Source: an uncultured Prevotella sp. (GTDB taxonomy: Bacteria > Bacteroidota > Bacteroidia > Bacteroidales > Bacteroidaceae). Taken from it: a DNA stretch of 64,000 nucleotides. A program made the translations under genes and the position numbers. The notes beneath the pieces are model-generated. The model made no database searches. It had not been told where the DNA came from and worked only from the letters and a program-made list of their open reading frames with translations. The stretch is taken from contig CAMCLD010000001.1 of assembly GCA_945875635.1 (NCBI GenBank), forward strand, positions 1-64,000, written 5' to 3'. Shown here in pieces: positions 52,204-63,038 of the stretch (position 1 is its first letter; each line of letters begins with the position of its first letter).

Positions 52204-53571
52204 ATGAGCATAAAGTTGAAACCAGTGGCTTGGCTTATGGCATCAGCCCTGCTGTTTGCGTCATGCCTTGGCAGTGATAACAATGAGGAGTATGACTTTT
52301 ATGATGATGCAGCCATATCTTCCTTCTCACTTGGAACAATGAGCAAGACAGTCTTCACCCTTGACTCCAAGGGTGAGGATAGCATGTATGTTGAGGAATA
52401 TAAAGGCAGCGAGTATAAGTTCAGTATTGACCATGTCAATGGTAAGATATACAATCTGGACTCGCTACCATACAGGACAGACGTAAAAAAGGTGATAGCA
52501 AACATAACATCCAAGAACAGTGGTGTGATTACCATTAAGAACATTGCCAATGACTCGTTGCGCTTCTATTCCACTTCTGACTCTATCGACTTCTCTGAAC
52601 CACGTATAATGAGAGTGTATTCCCAGAGTGGACAGTATTGCAAGGATTATACCATAACAGTCAATGTTCATCAGCAGAACGGAGACAGCATAAGCTGGTC
52701 ATCAGAGCCGCAATGTGAGAGCCTTGCATCCATGACGGCGTTACGTCTCATTGCTGTCGGTGACGGAGTGGCAGCGATTGGAACAGATGGAACCCATCTT
52801 TTAGGATACGTCCTCAAAGGTGGTTCATGGCATCAACTTACATTTCCTGAAGTACTTTTGAATGGCGACAATAGAAGTGTGATATTTAGCAATGGCAAGT
52901 TTTACGCAATATCTAACTACATGGTGTTAAGCAGTGTAGATGGAATGGCATGGGACCTTATATCCACGGCTAATGTCGGCATGATTATTGGAAGTTGCTG
53001 TGACGAGCTGTATGCTTATGGCATAAATGGAATAATGGTGTCTCGTGATGGCGGTATCACATGGGAGGACGACAAGATGGATGACAATGCCTCTTTATTG
53101 CCGTCATGGAACATAAATGTCACAGTCAACGCATTGCGCACCAACCCAGACGTATATAGAGTAATGTTATCTGGTGCTGATGGAACAGAAGGCGAGACTC
53201 ACATCTGGACCAAATTGGTTGACAATTCAAGCCTTAACCCCAAGACTTACGAATGGACTTACGTTGACACTTCTGGTGAGGATGCCTATCGCTTGCCGTC
53301 TCTTTCCAATCTTGTTGTATTGCCATACGACAACAATGAGATTGCCGTTGGGAAGTTGCCGGACAACACCATGGATTCTTTTTATGTAAGCCTTGACGGA
53401 GGTATCACGTGGAAGAAAGACATGACTTATTATTTCCCAGAAGGATTCGCCCCGGCAGGACCTTTCGGAGCAGCAGTAGGTGATGGAAATATTATATGGC
53501 TTGCTGATGGAACAACTGGTAAGGTGTGGAAAGGCAGACTTAACAGGCTTGGCTGGTCATCAACAAAATAA
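52204..53571 (+). CDS. DUF6242-like lipoprotein with photosynthesis-system/sialidase-type propeller repeats
   Basis: Lipobox-like LLFASC; SSFSLGTMSKTVFTLDSKGEDS; repeats MVSRDGGITWEDD, YVSLDGGITWKKD. Confidence 0.7.
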   Translation: MSIKLKPVAWLMASALLFASCLGSDNNEEYDFYDDAAISSFSLGTMSKTVFTLDSKGEDSMYVEEYKGSEYKFSIDHVNGKIYNLDSLPYRTDVKKVIANITSKNSGVITIKNIANDSLRFYSTSDSIDFSEPRIMRVYSQSGQYCKDYTITVNVHQQNGDSISWSSEPQCESLASMTALRLIAVGDGVAAIGTDGTHLLGYVLKGGSWHQLTFPEVLLNGDNRSVIFSNGKFYAISNYMVLSSVDGMAWDLISTANVGMIIGSCCDELYAYGINGIMVSRDGGITWEDDKMDDNASLLPSWNINVTVNALRTNPDVYRVMLSGADGTEGETHIWTKLVDNSSLNPKTYEWTYVDTSGEDAYRLPSLSNLVVLPYDNNEIAVGKLPDNTMDSFYVSLDGGITWKKDMTYYFPEGFAPAGPFGAAVGDGNIIWLADGTTGKVWKGRLNRLGWSSTK

Positions 53572-53610
53572 TAGTCACAGTTTAAGAAATGCACTAATAA
53601 ATAAGACAGA

Positions 53611-54303
53611 ATGAGAAAACTTTTGTTGTTCCTTGCTTTCCTTTCTTTTATGGTGTCATCCTATGCACAGGATGAGGACGAATATCGCATGGAGATAGGT
53701 GTGGGAGCTGGAATGATGGGCTATCTTGGCGATTTCAATGGCAACATAACCAAAGACTTACAGCCAATGGGAGGACTAATAGCCAGATACAACATTAATC
53801 CATATATGGGATTAAGACTCAATGTGTCTTATGGAAAGATGAAGGGTAGTTCTGCCGATGTAGAAACCTACTATCCTGATTATGCAACAGCACAATATGA
53901 CTTTGACAATAGTCTGGTGGATTTCTCCATGATGTATGAGTACAATTTCTTTCCTTATGGTACTGGACGCGACTACAGAGGGGCAAAGCGTTTGACGCCA
54001 GTGATATTCGCCGGACTCGGTGCAACGTATGTTGATGTCAAGGGAGCTGACTCAAAGAGTGTTTTCACAGCCAATGTACCAATAGGTATTGGACTGCGCT
54101 ATAAAGTCGGAAAGAGAATGAATATAGGGGTTGACTGGGCAATGCATTTCTCTCTGAGCGATGAACTTGACGGACGTTCTGACCCTTATGGTATCAAGAG
54201 CAGCGGTCCATTTAAGAATACCGACTGCTATTCAACATTGCAGTTTACATTATCATACAGTTTTCTGTCAAAATGCAAGACATGCCACAATGAAGATGAG
54301 TGA
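53611..54303 (+). CDS. porG: PorG-like outer membrane beta-barrel protein (DUF6089 family, T9SS-associated)
   Basis: [59 protein letters not shown]; located directly upstream of uppS-bamA, as recalled for the P. gingivalis porG locus. Confidence 0.75.
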   Translation: MRKLLLFLAFLSFMVSSYAQDEDEYRMEIGVGAGMMGYLGDFNGNITKDLQPMGGLIARYNINPYMGLRLNVSYGKMKGSSADVETYYPDYATAQYDFDNSLVDFSMMYEYNFFPYGTGRDYRGAKRLTPVIFAGLGATYVDVKGADSKSVFTANVPIGIGLRYKVGKRMNIGVDWAMHFSLSDELDGRSDPYGIKSSGPFKNTDCYSTLQFTLSYSFLSKCKTCHNEDE

Positions 54304-55075
54304 GGATATTGATATGAAAAGAATACCACGTCACATAGCTATCATTATGGATGGCAATGGACGATGGGCAAACAGTAAGGGCAAACCCCGCAGTTATGGT
54401 CATCAGGCTGGTGTTGACACTGTGAGAAGGATAACATCCGAGTGTACAAGGCTTGGTGTCGAGTATCTTACCCTTTATACCTTCTCCACGGAGAATTGGA
54501 ACAGACCAGCGGATGAGGTAGCAGCTCTTATGGGATTGGTGCTCTCATCTCTTGAGGATGAGATATTCATGAAGAATAATGTGCGGTTTCAGGTTATTGG
54601 CGATTTGAACAGACTGCCTGCCCCAGTGCGTAGCAAACTTAATGAGACCATGGAACATACGGCAGGGAACACAGCTATGACCATGGTAGTAGCATTAAGC
54701 TATTCTTCAAGATGGGAAATCACAGAGGCTGCGCGTAAGATAGCCTATGATGTAGTCTCTGGCAGTCTTAAGCCAGATGAAATAACAGAAGAAGACATAA
54801 GTCATAGGCTTGACACCTCTTTCATGCCAGACCCAGACCTTCTCATACGTACTGGAGGCGAGTTAAGGGTTAGTAATTATTTACTTTGGCAGATAGCATA
54901 TTCGGAGTTATACTTTTGTGACACTTACTGGCCAGATTTCAATGAGTCCGACCTCCATGACGCCATAGTCAGTTATCAAAGGCGTCAGCGAAGATATGGA
55001 AAGACAGGTAGTCAGATAGAGGCAGAAGACATGTCTGGGGAAGACTATGACTTGTCGGGAAAGCAGATGAAATAA
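54296..55075 (+). CDS. uppS: Isoprenyl transferase (undecaprenyl diphosphate synthase family)
   Basis: [78 protein letters not shown]. Start set at ATG 54296, overlapping the porG stop. Confidence 0.95.
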   Translation: MSEDIDMKRIPRHIAIIMDGNGRWANSKGKPRSYGHQAGVDTVRRITSECTRLGVEYLTLYTFSTENWNRPADEVAALMGLVLSSLEDEIFMKNNVRFQVIGDLNRLPAPVRSKLNETMEHTAGNTAMTMVVALSYSSRWEITEAARKIAYDVVSGSLKPDEITEEDISHRLDTSFMPDPDLLIRTGGELRVSNYLLWQIAYSELYFCDTYWPDFNESDLHDAIVSYQRRQRRYGKTGSQIEAEDMSGEDYDLSGKQMK

Positions 55076-55083
55076 AATACACA

Positions 55084-57720
55084 ATGAAGATATATAATAT
55101 TATTCTTAAAATGAACAGAACCCTCTCTGCAGCATTGCTGGCAATGTTTTGCACTATTGCTGGAGCACAGGAGAAGATTGTTTATCCTGAGATTAGCTAT
55201 GCTGGCTATCCACAATCGGTTACCATAGCAGGAATAAACGTCAGTGGAGTAGAGGGATATGACGACTATGTGCTTACAAGTGTATCAGGACTATCCGTAG
55301 GAACAAGGATAGACATTCCTGGTACAGACATTACCAATGCTGTAAAACGATATTGGAAACACGGACTCTTCTCCGACGTGTCAATTTCCGTTGATTCAAT
55401 AATAGGCGACCAGGCGTATCTTCATATCAAACTTGCCCTTCGCCCCAGGGTCTCCACTATAAATTATACAGGACTAAAGAAGTCGGAACGAGAAGACATG
55501 GACAAGAAACTTGGCATCATCAAAGGAGGTCAGATAACTCCTAATATGATAAGCCGTGCACAGATACTTGCCAAGAAATATTTTGAGGACAAGGGTTACA
55601 AGGACGCTGATATCCAGATTAGACAGCGTGACGATGTTGCCAATAAGAACCAGATAATCCTTGATATTGACGTTGACAAGAAAGAGAAGAAGAAAGTCCA
55701 TGAGATAATAATAGAAGGGAATGACCAGATAAGTGACAAGAAACTCAAGGGAAACATGTTCACTAAGGGCGCATTGTCCAAAACACATGAGGCTGGTAAG
55801 TTCTCTAATTTCTTCAAATCGAAAAAGTTCACTCCCGAACGCTGGAAGGAGGACAAGAAGAATCTTATAGAGAAATACAATGAATATGGATACAGGGATG
55901 CTATAATCTTAAAGGACAGTGTCTGGAATTATGATGACAAGCATGTAAACGTCTATCTCAAACTGGATGAGGGAAGGAAATACTATATAAGGAATATATC
56001 ATGGGTAGGCAACACCGTTTATAATACAGACTATCTCAGCCGCCTTCTCAACATGGAGAAAGGTGATGTTTACAATCAGAAATACCTTAATAAACGACTC
56101 TCTGAGGATGAGGATGCTGTAGGTAATGCGTATTGGAACAATGGTTACCTTTTCTACAATCTTCAGCCCACAGAGATAAATATTGTAGGTGACTCCATTG
56201 ACCTTGAGATGAGAATTACCGAGGGACAACAGGCACACATCAATAGGGTGAAGATAAACGGTAATGACAAACTTTACGAGAATGTGGTGAGAAGGGAATT
56301 GAGAACAAAGCCAGGCGACCTGTTCTCTAAAGATGCTTTGTCGCGCTCAGCGCGTGAGCTTGCCTCTATGGGACATTTCGACCCTGAGGCTGTCAATCCG
56401 GATGTTAAGCCAAACTATGAGGATGGCACCGTGGACATAAACTGGAATCTGGCACAGAAGTCGAACGACCAAGTTGAGCTTAGCCTTGGATGGGGACAGA
56501 CGGGAGTTATTCTCAGAGTTGGACTCAAACTCAATAATTTCTCAATGAGAAACCTCTTCGGAAAAGACAAGGAGCATCGTGGCATCATGCCAGTTGGTGA
56601 TGGAGAAGTCCTCTCTCTTGGTGCGCAGACCAATGGACGCTATTATCAATCGTATAATGTAAGCTATTCAACAAACTGGTTTGGAGGCAAACGTCCTATT
56701 CAGTTCTCTGTTGGAGGATATTATAGTAAATACACGTCCCTATCTGATAATTATTATAATCAGGGCGTTCTTAACAACTATTATAATTACCTTTACGGAT
56801 ACGGAAACAGCTATTACAACAACTATGAGAGCTATTACGATCCCGACAAGTACATACAGATGTATGGAGCAAGCATAGGATGGGGAAAGCGTCTGCGCTG
56901 GCCAGATGACTATTTCACCCTCTCGCTACAGATGGCGTACACACGCTATGAGATGAAGAACTGGCAGTATCTTATGATAACAAACGGTTCATCAAACAAC
57001 CTTAACTTCAGCGTTTCGCTGAACCGTACATCAACAGACAACCAGCTGTTCCCGCGTAGAGGTTCTGAATTCACGGCATCGCTTACCCTCACACCACCAT
57101 GGTCAAAATTCAGCAATAAGGATTACGCAAAACTTGCAAACGACCCCAAGTCAACAACATATCAGGATGAACTGCAGGAGAAATACCGCTGGGTTGAGTA
57201 TCACAAGTGGAAATTCCGTTCAAAGACATATACGGCTCTTACAGGCGGGCAGAAGTGTTTCGTGTTAATGACACGTGTGGAAATGGGTCTTCTGGGTTCA
57301 TACAACAAGAATCTTAAGTCGCCTTTCGAGACATATACAGTGGGAGGTGACGGTATGAGTGGATATTCCTATGGTTATTCAGAGGAGACTATTGCGTTGC
57401 GTGGTTACGACAATGGTGCTATTGGCTACAACAGCTATGCCTACGACCGTTTCTCACTTGAGTTGCGCTATCCGTTCCTTCTGGGCAACACTACAATTTA
57501 TGGACTCGCATTCACAGAGGCTGGTAATGCATGGTATGACACCAAGAAATTCAATCCTTTCGACATGAAGCGTTCGGCTGGTCTTGGCGTTAGAATATTC
57601 CTTCCTATGGTCGGTCTGATGGGTATTGACTGGGCTTATGGATTTGACAAGGTTCTTGATGGAAGTACCTATTCTAAGGGAGGAAGCCAATTCCACTTCA
57701 TTCTTGGACAGGAATTCTGA
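55084..57720 (+). CDS. bamA: Outer membrane protein assembly factor BamA
   Basis: POTRA repeats (e.g. YYIRNISWVGNTVYNTDYLSRLL), C-terminal barrel with LRGYDNGAIGYNSYAYDRFSLELRYPF and FHFILGQEF. Confidence 0.94.
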   Translation: MKIYNIILKMNRTLSAALLAMFCTIAGAQEKIVYPEISYAGYPQSVTIAGINVSGVEGYDDYVLTSVSGLSVGTRIDIPGTDITNAVKRYWKHGLFSDVSISVDSIIGDQAYLHIKLALRPRVSTINYTGLKKSEREDMDKKLGIIKGGQITPNMISRAQILAKKYFEDKGYKDADIQIRQRDDVANKNQIILDIDVDKKEKKKVHEIIIEGNDQISDKKLKGNMFTKGALSKTHEAGKFSNFFKSKKFTPERWKEDKKNLIEKYNEYGYRDAIILKDSVWNYDDKHVNVYLKLDEGRKYYIRNISWVGNTVYNTDYLSRLLNMEKGDVYNQKYLNKRLSEDEDAVGNAYWNNGYLFYNLQPTEINIVGDSIDLEMRITEGQQAHINRVKINGNDKLYENVVRRELRTKPGDLFSKDALSRSARELASMGHFDPEAVNPDVKPNYEDGTVDINWNLAQKSNDQVELSLGWGQTGVILRVGLKLNNFSMRNLFGKDKEHRGIMPVGDGEVLSLGAQTNGRYYQSYNVSYSTNWFGGKRPIQFSVGGYYSKYTSLSDNYYNQGVLNNYYNYLYGYGNSYYNNYESYYDPDKYIQMYGASIGWGKRLRWPDDYFTLSLQMAYTRYEMKNWQYLMITNGSSNNLNFSVSLNRTSTDNQLFPRRGSEFTASLTLTPPWSKFSNKDYAKLANDPKSTTYQDELQEKYRWVEYHKWKFRSKTYTALTGGQKCFVLMTRVEMGLLGSYNKNLKSPFETYTVGGDGMSGYSYGYSEETIALRGYDNGAIGYNSYAYDRFSLELRYPFLLGNTTIYGLAFTEAGNAWYDTKKFNPFDMKRSAGLGVRIFLPMVGLMGIDWAYGFDKVLDGSTYSKGGSQFHFILGQEF

Positions 57721-57764
57721 TGTTAACTTCACCCCATAATGACAATATTAAATATAGTAACGAT

Positions 57765-58274
57765 ATGAGAAAGATAATAATGATGATTCTTGTCGCAATG
57801 GCGACAATGAGTGTCAGTGCACAGAAATTCGCACTTGTTGACATGGAGTTCATCCTGAAAAACGTACCTGCCTACGAGAGGGCAAATGAGCAACTCAATC
57901 AGGTGTCAAAAAAATGGCAGGCTGAAGTTGAGGCTCTCAATACTGAGGCTGGTACAATGTACAAGAACTATCAAAATGAAGTAGTATTCCTTTCCGAGGA
58001 ACAGAAAAAGAAACGTCAGGAGGAAATTATGAACAAGGAAAAAGCGGCTTCAGAATTAAAACGCAAGTATTTTGGTCCAGAGGGAGAGTTATACAAGAAA
58101 CGTGCCTCATTGATGACACCTATTCAGGACGAGATTTACAATGCAGTCAAAGATATTGCTGACCAGAGAGGCTATTCGCTTGTACTTGACCGTTCGTCAG
58201 ATGCTGGCATCATTTTTGGTTCACCTAAGATTGATATCAGCCTTGAAGTTCTTGTTAAATTAGGATATAATTAA
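57765..58274 (+). CDS. OmpH/Skp family periplasmic chaperone (copy 1)
   Basis: MRKIIMMILVAMATMSVSAQKFALVDMEFILKNVPAYERANEQL...KKWQAEVEAL; coiled-coil middle. Confidence 0.92.
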   Translation: MRKIIMMILVAMATMSVSAQKFALVDMEFILKNVPAYERANEQLNQVSKKWQAEVEALNTEAGTMYKNYQNEVVFLSEEQKKKRQEEIMNKEKAASELKRKYFGPEGELYKKRASLMTPIQDEIYNAVKDIADQRGYSLVLDRSSDAGIIFGSPKIDISLEVLVKLGYN

Positions 58275-58299
58275 TCAACAAATAAATAATAAAAGAAAA

Positions 58300-58803
58300 A
58301 TGAAAAAACTATTTTTGTTAGTAATGCTGTGCGCCCCAATGACATTGATGGCGCAGAAATTTGGTCATCTTGACTCACAGGCTCTTATCCAGTCATTGCC
58401 GGAGGCAATAAAAGTACAGAGCGAACTTGAGGCACAGGGAAAAATCTATGAGAATGCCCTCAAGGAGATGCAAGACGAGTTGCAGAAGAAAGCTGATGAC
58501 TACGACAAGCAGAAAAGCACCATGAACGACACCAAGAAGGCTGAGACAGAGAACCAGTTGCAGGAGATGTATACAAAGATACAGCAGACAGCACAGGACA
58601 ATCAGCAGGCATTCAACAAGATGCAGCAGGAGAAGCTTGGTCCTATCCTTCAAAAGGTGCGCAATGCCATAGAGACTGTCGCAAAGAATGGTGGCTATGT
58701 ATATGTTATGGAGAAGGCAGCTGGCCAGCCATTGTATGTCAATGAGACACTTAGCAAAGACATAACTGCTGAGGTGAAGGCTCAGCTTAGTAAAATTAAA
58801 TAA
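58300..58803 (+). CDS. OmpH/Skp family periplasmic chaperone (copy 2)
   Basis: MKKLFLLVMLCAPMTLMAQKFGHLDSQALIQSLPEAIKVQSELEAQGKIYENALKEMQDEL. Confidence 0.92.
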   Translation: MKKLFLLVMLCAPMTLMAQKFGHLDSQALIQSLPEAIKVQSELEAQGKIYENALKEMQDELQKKADDYDKQKSTMNDTKKAETENQLQEMYTKIQQTAQDNQQAFNKMQQEKLGPILQKVRNAIETVAKNGGYVYVMEKAAGQPLYVNETLSKDITAEVKAQLSKIK

Positions 58804-58811
58804 TCGTACTG

Positions 58812-59345
58812 ATGATGATTTCAAGACTTCACATAAAGGAGGTGGGAAGGAGGCTGTTGCCTCTTTTCTTCCTCTTTCTTGTCTCTTCTCAGCTCTCAGC
58901 CCAACAGTATGCTTGCTTTAGCTATCAGAAGGTGTTAACGTCAATGCCAGACTATCATGCTGCAATGGATAAAGTCAAGGACATGCGCTCTCAGTATGAG
59001 GCTGAGACAAAACGGATGGAAAGCGATTTCAATTCCAAATATGAGGATTTCTTGGAAGTACAGTCAACCCTTGATACAACAATACGCAGCAAACGTCAGC
59101 TTGAACTTCAGGAACTTATAGCTAAGGGAGATGATTTTCGAAATAAGGCTTCCAGACTTCTTGCTGATAAGGAGAAGGAGTTGATTGCACATGTCAGGGA
59201 AAGACTTCAGCAGATTATTGCCCAGTTGTCTCATGACAACGGATATGCTTTTGTCCTGAATACAGATGATAATGCTGTTCCTTTCGCAGATGCGACACTT
59301 TGTCCTGATATCACTTCTTTGTTGATAGATAAAGTGGCATTTTAA
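58812..59345 (+). CDS. OmpH/Skp family protein (copy 3, diverged)
   Basis: FSYQKVLTSMPDYHAAMDKVKDMRSQYEAETKRMESDFNSKYEDF; same architecture, more divergent N-terminus. Confidence 0.85.
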   Translation: MMISRLHIKEVGRRLLPLFFLFLVSSQLSAQQYACFSYQKVLTSMPDYHAAMDKVKDMRSQYEAETKRMESDFNSKYEDFLEVQSTLDTTIRSKRQLELQELIAKGDDFRNKASRLLADKEKELIAHVRERLQQIIAQLSHDNGYAFVLNTDDNAVPFADATLCPDITSLLIDKVAF

Positions 59346-59379
59346 TGTTTGTAGTGATTGCAGTTTTTATAGTATAGAT

Positions 59380-60216
59380 ATGTTTAGTCAACAACCAGGT
59401 TCAATAGGAATATTTGACTCAGGCTATGGGGGACTTACCATCCTTCATGGCATAAGGCAGCTCTTGCCACAATATGACTATATATATCTTGGTGATAATG
59501 CACGTGCGCCATACGGTTCACGTTCATTTGAGGTTGTGTATCAGTTTACGCGTCAGGCGGTGCTTAAATTATTTGAGCGCGGTTGCCATTTGGTCATACT
59601 CGGTTGTAATACTGCGTCTGCCAAGGCTTTGCGAAGCATACAGGAAAGAATCTTGCCAGAGATAGCTCCTGAGAGACGTGTCCTCGGCATTATACGTCCC
59701 ACGGTGGAAGCTCTTGGAAACATAACCAAGACCCGTCATGTTGGAGTACTTGCCACGGAAGGAACTATCAAAAGCGATAGCTATAGCCTTGAGGTGGCAA
59801 AATTCTATCCAGATATTAAAGTAAGTGGAGTTGCATGTCCTTTATGGGCAGCTATTGTGGAGGCAAACGAGGCAGACAGTCCTGGAGCCGACTATTTTGT
59901 GAAACGTCGTATAGACCAGCTAATGCTTAAGGATTCCCTTATTGATACTATAATCCTCGGATGTACTCATTATCCCTTGCTTATGAACAGCATAGTGCGT
60001 AATGTTCCAGATGGTGTCCGCATAGTGCCACAGGGACAGTATGTAGCTGACAGCCTGAAAGATTATCTTCAACGTCATACAGAAATAGACTCCATGTGTA
60101 CCAAAAGGGGCAAATGTCAGTACCTTACCACTGAGAGTGAGGAACGTTTTCGTGAATCAGCACGTATCTTCTTGCATGAGGATGTTGATGTAACCCATGT
60201 GAATCTTGAAGGATAA
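59380..60216 (+). CDS. murI: Glutamate racemase
   Basis: GIFDSGYGGLTILHGIRQLLPQYDYIYLGDNARAPYGSRS, LVILGCNTASAKALRSIQ, IILGCTHYPLL. Confidence 0.95.
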   Translation: MFSQQPGSIGIFDSGYGGLTILHGIRQLLPQYDYIYLGDNARAPYGSRSFEVVYQFTRQAVLKLFERGCHLVILGCNTASAKALRSIQERILPEIAPERRVLGIIRPTVEALGNITKTRHVGVLATEGTIKSDSYSLEVAKFYPDIKVSGVACPLWAAIVEANEADSPGADYFVKRRIDQLMLKDSLIDTIILGCTHYPLLMNSIVRNVPDGVRIVPQGQYVADSLKDYLQRHTEIDSMCTKRGKCQYLTTESEERFRESARIFLHEDVDVTHVNLEG

Positions 60217-60230
60217 CATCTCCTTCCCAG

Positions 60231-61469
60231 TCAGTCTGTGTTTCCCATGATGTTCCTGCATATATGCTTTACAGGCAGATATGCAGCTATCCATCCTGTA
60301 ATGATGACAGTAACAAATACGAGTAGAATATCTGAAGGATGGACGCTGATAGGATATGCGTTGATGATGAATGAGCCTTCAGAATTTCCCAGTCTTACAA
60401 TGCCGTATGTCTGCTGTAGATAGCATAGCAGAAGACCTATTGCAATACCTGCTATGGCACCAATTGCAGATATGAGCCTTGCCTCCATGAGGAATATTCC
60501 TGCTGTCTGTTCCCTTGATGCTCCGAGAGCCGTGAGTGTGGCGATGTCATTCTTTTTGTCTATCATAAGCATGGCAACGGAACCAATGATGTTTATGCAA
60601 GCCACAAGTAGTATGAATGTGAGGAATGCGTATGCAAATAGTTTCTCTATCTGCATGATGGAGAATGTATCAGCCTGTTGTTCATAGCGGTCCATAATTT
60701 TGTATGAAGATCCGAGTATGCTTTTTATTTCTTCCTTGACATCCTCTATGTTGGCTCCTGCTTTCAGCCTAAGCTCCAAGGACGTCATTTCTCCCTGCCT
60801 GTTGAAGAGACTGCGTGCAAAGCTTATTGATGTGATGATGTAGGATTTGTCATACTTTGCCTGTCTGACCTGAAATACCACTCCTGGTGAAAGCAGTGAG
60901 TCTGTAACGAATGCCGTTACAGGATTGGCAATGTCAGGTTGACCATCCCTGTTGGGTGTGTATATGTATAGATAGTCATCCCATCTTGCTCCGGTACCCA
61001 GTTGTTGTGCCAGCCTTATGCCAATGATGCCGTATTGTAGGTTTGCGGCATGTAACTGATAGGAGCCGTCGCCATATAGAATTCCTCCAATGCTTGTCAG
61101 TTCTTCAAAACTGTCATCAACCCCTTTTACGGTAACCATAGCTTGTTTCCCATGATAGATGGCGAGTGCTTGTTCTTCAACGCATTCCGTTGCAACTTCC
61201 ACTTCTGGCAGCTGTTTTACCTTCATTATTGCCGGATTGTCAGATGCTATGGTCTTACCCTTGACAGAAGTTATTTTTAACTGTGGGTCAAAAGATGTGA
61301 AAAGGGTTGCCACAAGGTCGGAAAAGCCATTGAAGCCACTCATCACCACAACCATTGCAGTTGTGGCGACGGCAACACCAATGACCGATACCATACTTAT
61401 GATATTAATGGCATGAGTGCTTTTTTTTGATAACAGGTAGCGTCGCGCTATATAGAACGGAAATTTCAT
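60231..61469 (-). CDS. FtsX/LolE-like ABC transporter permease
   Basis: FYIARRYLLSKKSTHAINIISMVSVIGVAVATTAMVVVMSGFNGF; four TM, MacB-like periplasmic region. Confidence 0.92.
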   Translation of the reverse strand: MKFPFYIARRYLLSKKSTHAINIISMVSVIGVAVATTAMVVVMSGFNGFSDLVATLFTSFDPQLKITSVKGKTIASDNPAIMKVKQLPEVEVATECVEEQALAIYHGKQAMVTVKGVDDSFEELTSIGGILYGDGSYQLHAANLQYGIIGIRLAQQLGTGARWDDYLYIYTPNRDGQPDIANPVTAFVTDSLLSPGVVFQVRQAKYDKSYIITSISFARSLFNRQGEMTSLELRLKAGANIEDVKEEIKSILGSSYKIMDRYEQQADTFSIMQIEKLFAYAFLTFILLVACINIIGSVAMLMIDKKNDIATLTALGASREQTAGIFLMEARLISAIGAIAGIAIGLLLCYLQQTYGIVRLGNSEGSFIINAYPISVHPSDILLVFVTVIITGWIAAYLPVKHICRNIMGNTD

Positions 61470-61507
61470 CTGTGGAAGAATAGGTTAGAGTTTCAACCAG
61501 TTGAATA

Positions 61508-61843
61508 TTATTTCTTCAGCAGTTCGTCAATCCTTTCGATATAGTCGAGAGAGTCATCAATGAAAAATCTCAGTTCCGGTATTATCCTCACTTGGTTGCG
61601 TATTCGTTTTCCAAGTTCATATCTTACAGATTTCTCATTGGCATTGATGTTTCGTAGCAGTTCCTCTCCTTTGTTAGAAGGGAATATGCTGAGATGGGCT
61701 GTACATATACTGAGGTCAGGAGATACTTTAACTCTTGTAACGCTAACCATTACACCACGCATCATGCGTGTCTGACTTTGGAATATCTCTGCAAGTTCCT
61801 TCTGTAGGAGCCTTGCAATCTTGTTCTGTCTTGTTTCCTGCAT
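61508..61843 (-). CDS. rbfA: 30S ribosome-binding factor RbfA
   Basis: RQNKIARLLQKELAEIFQ...VSVTRVKVSPDLSICTAHLSIFP...RYELGKRIRNQVRIIPELRFFIDDSLDYIERIDELL. Confidence 0.94.
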   Translation of the reverse strand: MQETRQNKIARLLQKELAEIFQSQTRMMRGVMVSVTRVKVSPDLSICTAHLSIFPSNKGEELLRNINANEKSVRYELGKRIRNQVRIIPELRFFIDDSLDYIERIDELLKK

Positions 61844-61873
61844 AATTGTTGATAATTACTTACGTGTCAAGTA

Positions 61874-62560
61874 TCAGTTCTTGACTCTTATTATACTAAG
61901 TCCGTCCCTAATGGGAAGTATTACGGCCTCCACTCTTTCGTCATGTGCTATGAAACGGTTGAATTTTGCTATGCCTTGTGTCTGTGGGTCTCTGTCGTAG
62001 GCATGGTCAGTTACATGTCCGTCCCATAGGGTATTGTCAGCAAGGATGAATCCCCCTTTCCTTATAATTGGCAGAAGAGCCTCGAAATGTTCCTGATATT
62101 TTCTCTTGTCCCCGTCAATGAATGCCATGTCGAATGTTATTCCGAGATGTTGTGCCATTATGGTACCGTCCCCTATGATGAAATTTATTCTGTCTGCTAC
62201 GGGCGAGTTCTCTATCCAGTGGCGTGTGAAAGGTTCCAGTTCGTCATTTATTTCGTAAGTCCAGACCTTGGCTCCCGGTTTCAATCCCTCTGCCATTGAA
62301 ATGGCAGAATATCCACTGAAGGTTCCTATTTCTAAAATGTTGTCAGGGTTTATCATCCTTACAATCATTTTGAGTATGCGTCCTTGCAGATGTCCACTTG
62401 CCATTCTGCCGTGAAGAAGTCTGATGTTGGTCTCTCTCCATAGTCGGTATAGATAGTCACCTTCAGGTTCTATATTGTCGAGAATGTATGATGGCATGTC
62501 TCCTCCATACCTGCTCTGTTGCTTGCTGCCAGGAATGTTCCAAGGTTTTGCGTTTCCCAT
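61874..62560 (-). CDS. Class I SAM-dependent O-methyltransferase
   Basis: NILEIGTFSGYSAISMAEGLKPGAKVWTYEIN, MAFIDGDKRKYQEHFEALLPIIRKGGFILADNTLWDG. Confidence 0.92.
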   Translation of the reverse strand: MGNAKPWNIPGSKQQSRYGGDMPSYILDNIEPEGDYLYRLWRETNIRLLHGRMASGHLQGRILKMIVRMINPDNILEIGTFSGYSAISMAEGLKPGAKVWTYEINDELEPFTRHWIENSPVADRINFIIGDGTIMAQHLGITFDMAFIDGDKRKYQEHFEALLPIIRKGGFILADNTLWDGHVTDHAYDRDPQTQGIAKFNRFIAHDERVEAVILPIRDGLSIIRVKN

Positions 62561-62566
62561 GCTGAG

Positions 62567-62989
62567 TTATTTCAGTCTTGTTAAAGCCTCAACTGCAAGT
62601 CTGTAGCTGTCAAGCCCGAATCCGGCAATGACGCCCTTGCATCCAGCACTAATCATTGAATGGTTGCGGAATTCTTCCCTTGCATGCACATTTGATATAT
62701 GCACTTCTATGACAGGTGTGGTGATAGATTTTATGCAGTCAAGCAGGGCTATGGATGTATGGGTGTAAGCTCCTGCGTTGAAGACGATGCCATCGTATGT
62801 GAATCCTGTCTCCTGCATGATGTTTATAAGTTCTCCTTCCACATTACTCTGTCTGTACTCAATATCGATGTGGGGATATGCAGTACGTAGTCTTTCCATG
62901 CATGTCTCCATGTTTTCGGAACCATATATCCCTGGCTCCCTCTTCCCCAAAAGATTCAGGTTGGGACCATTTAATATCAATATTTTCAT
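62567..62989 (-). CDS. aroQ: Type II 3-dehydroquinate dehydratase
   Basis: ILILNGPNLNLLGKREPGIYG, RQSNVEGELINIMQE, GIVFNAGAYTHTSIALLD, EVHISNVHAREEFRNHSMIS. Confidence 0.96.
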   Translation of the reverse strand: MKILILNGPNLNLLGKREPGIYGSENMETCMERLRTAYPHIDIEYRQSNVEGELINIMQETGFTYDGIVFNAGAYTHTSIALLDCIKSITTPVIEVHISNVHAREEFRNHSMISAGCKGVIAGFGLDSYRLAVEALTRLK

Positions 62990-63009
62990 TACTTATTGGA
63001 AATAATTTG

Positions 63010-63017
63010 TACTTTTG
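63010..63017 (+). promoter_or_regulatory. Bacteroidetes-type -7 element (TACTTTTG) within the palindrome acttttg-tgtg-caaaagt
   Basis: TAnnTTTG match in the aroQ/xerD divergent intergenic region. Confidence 0.5.
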
Positions 63018-63038
63018 TGTGCAAAAGTAAGAAAATTA

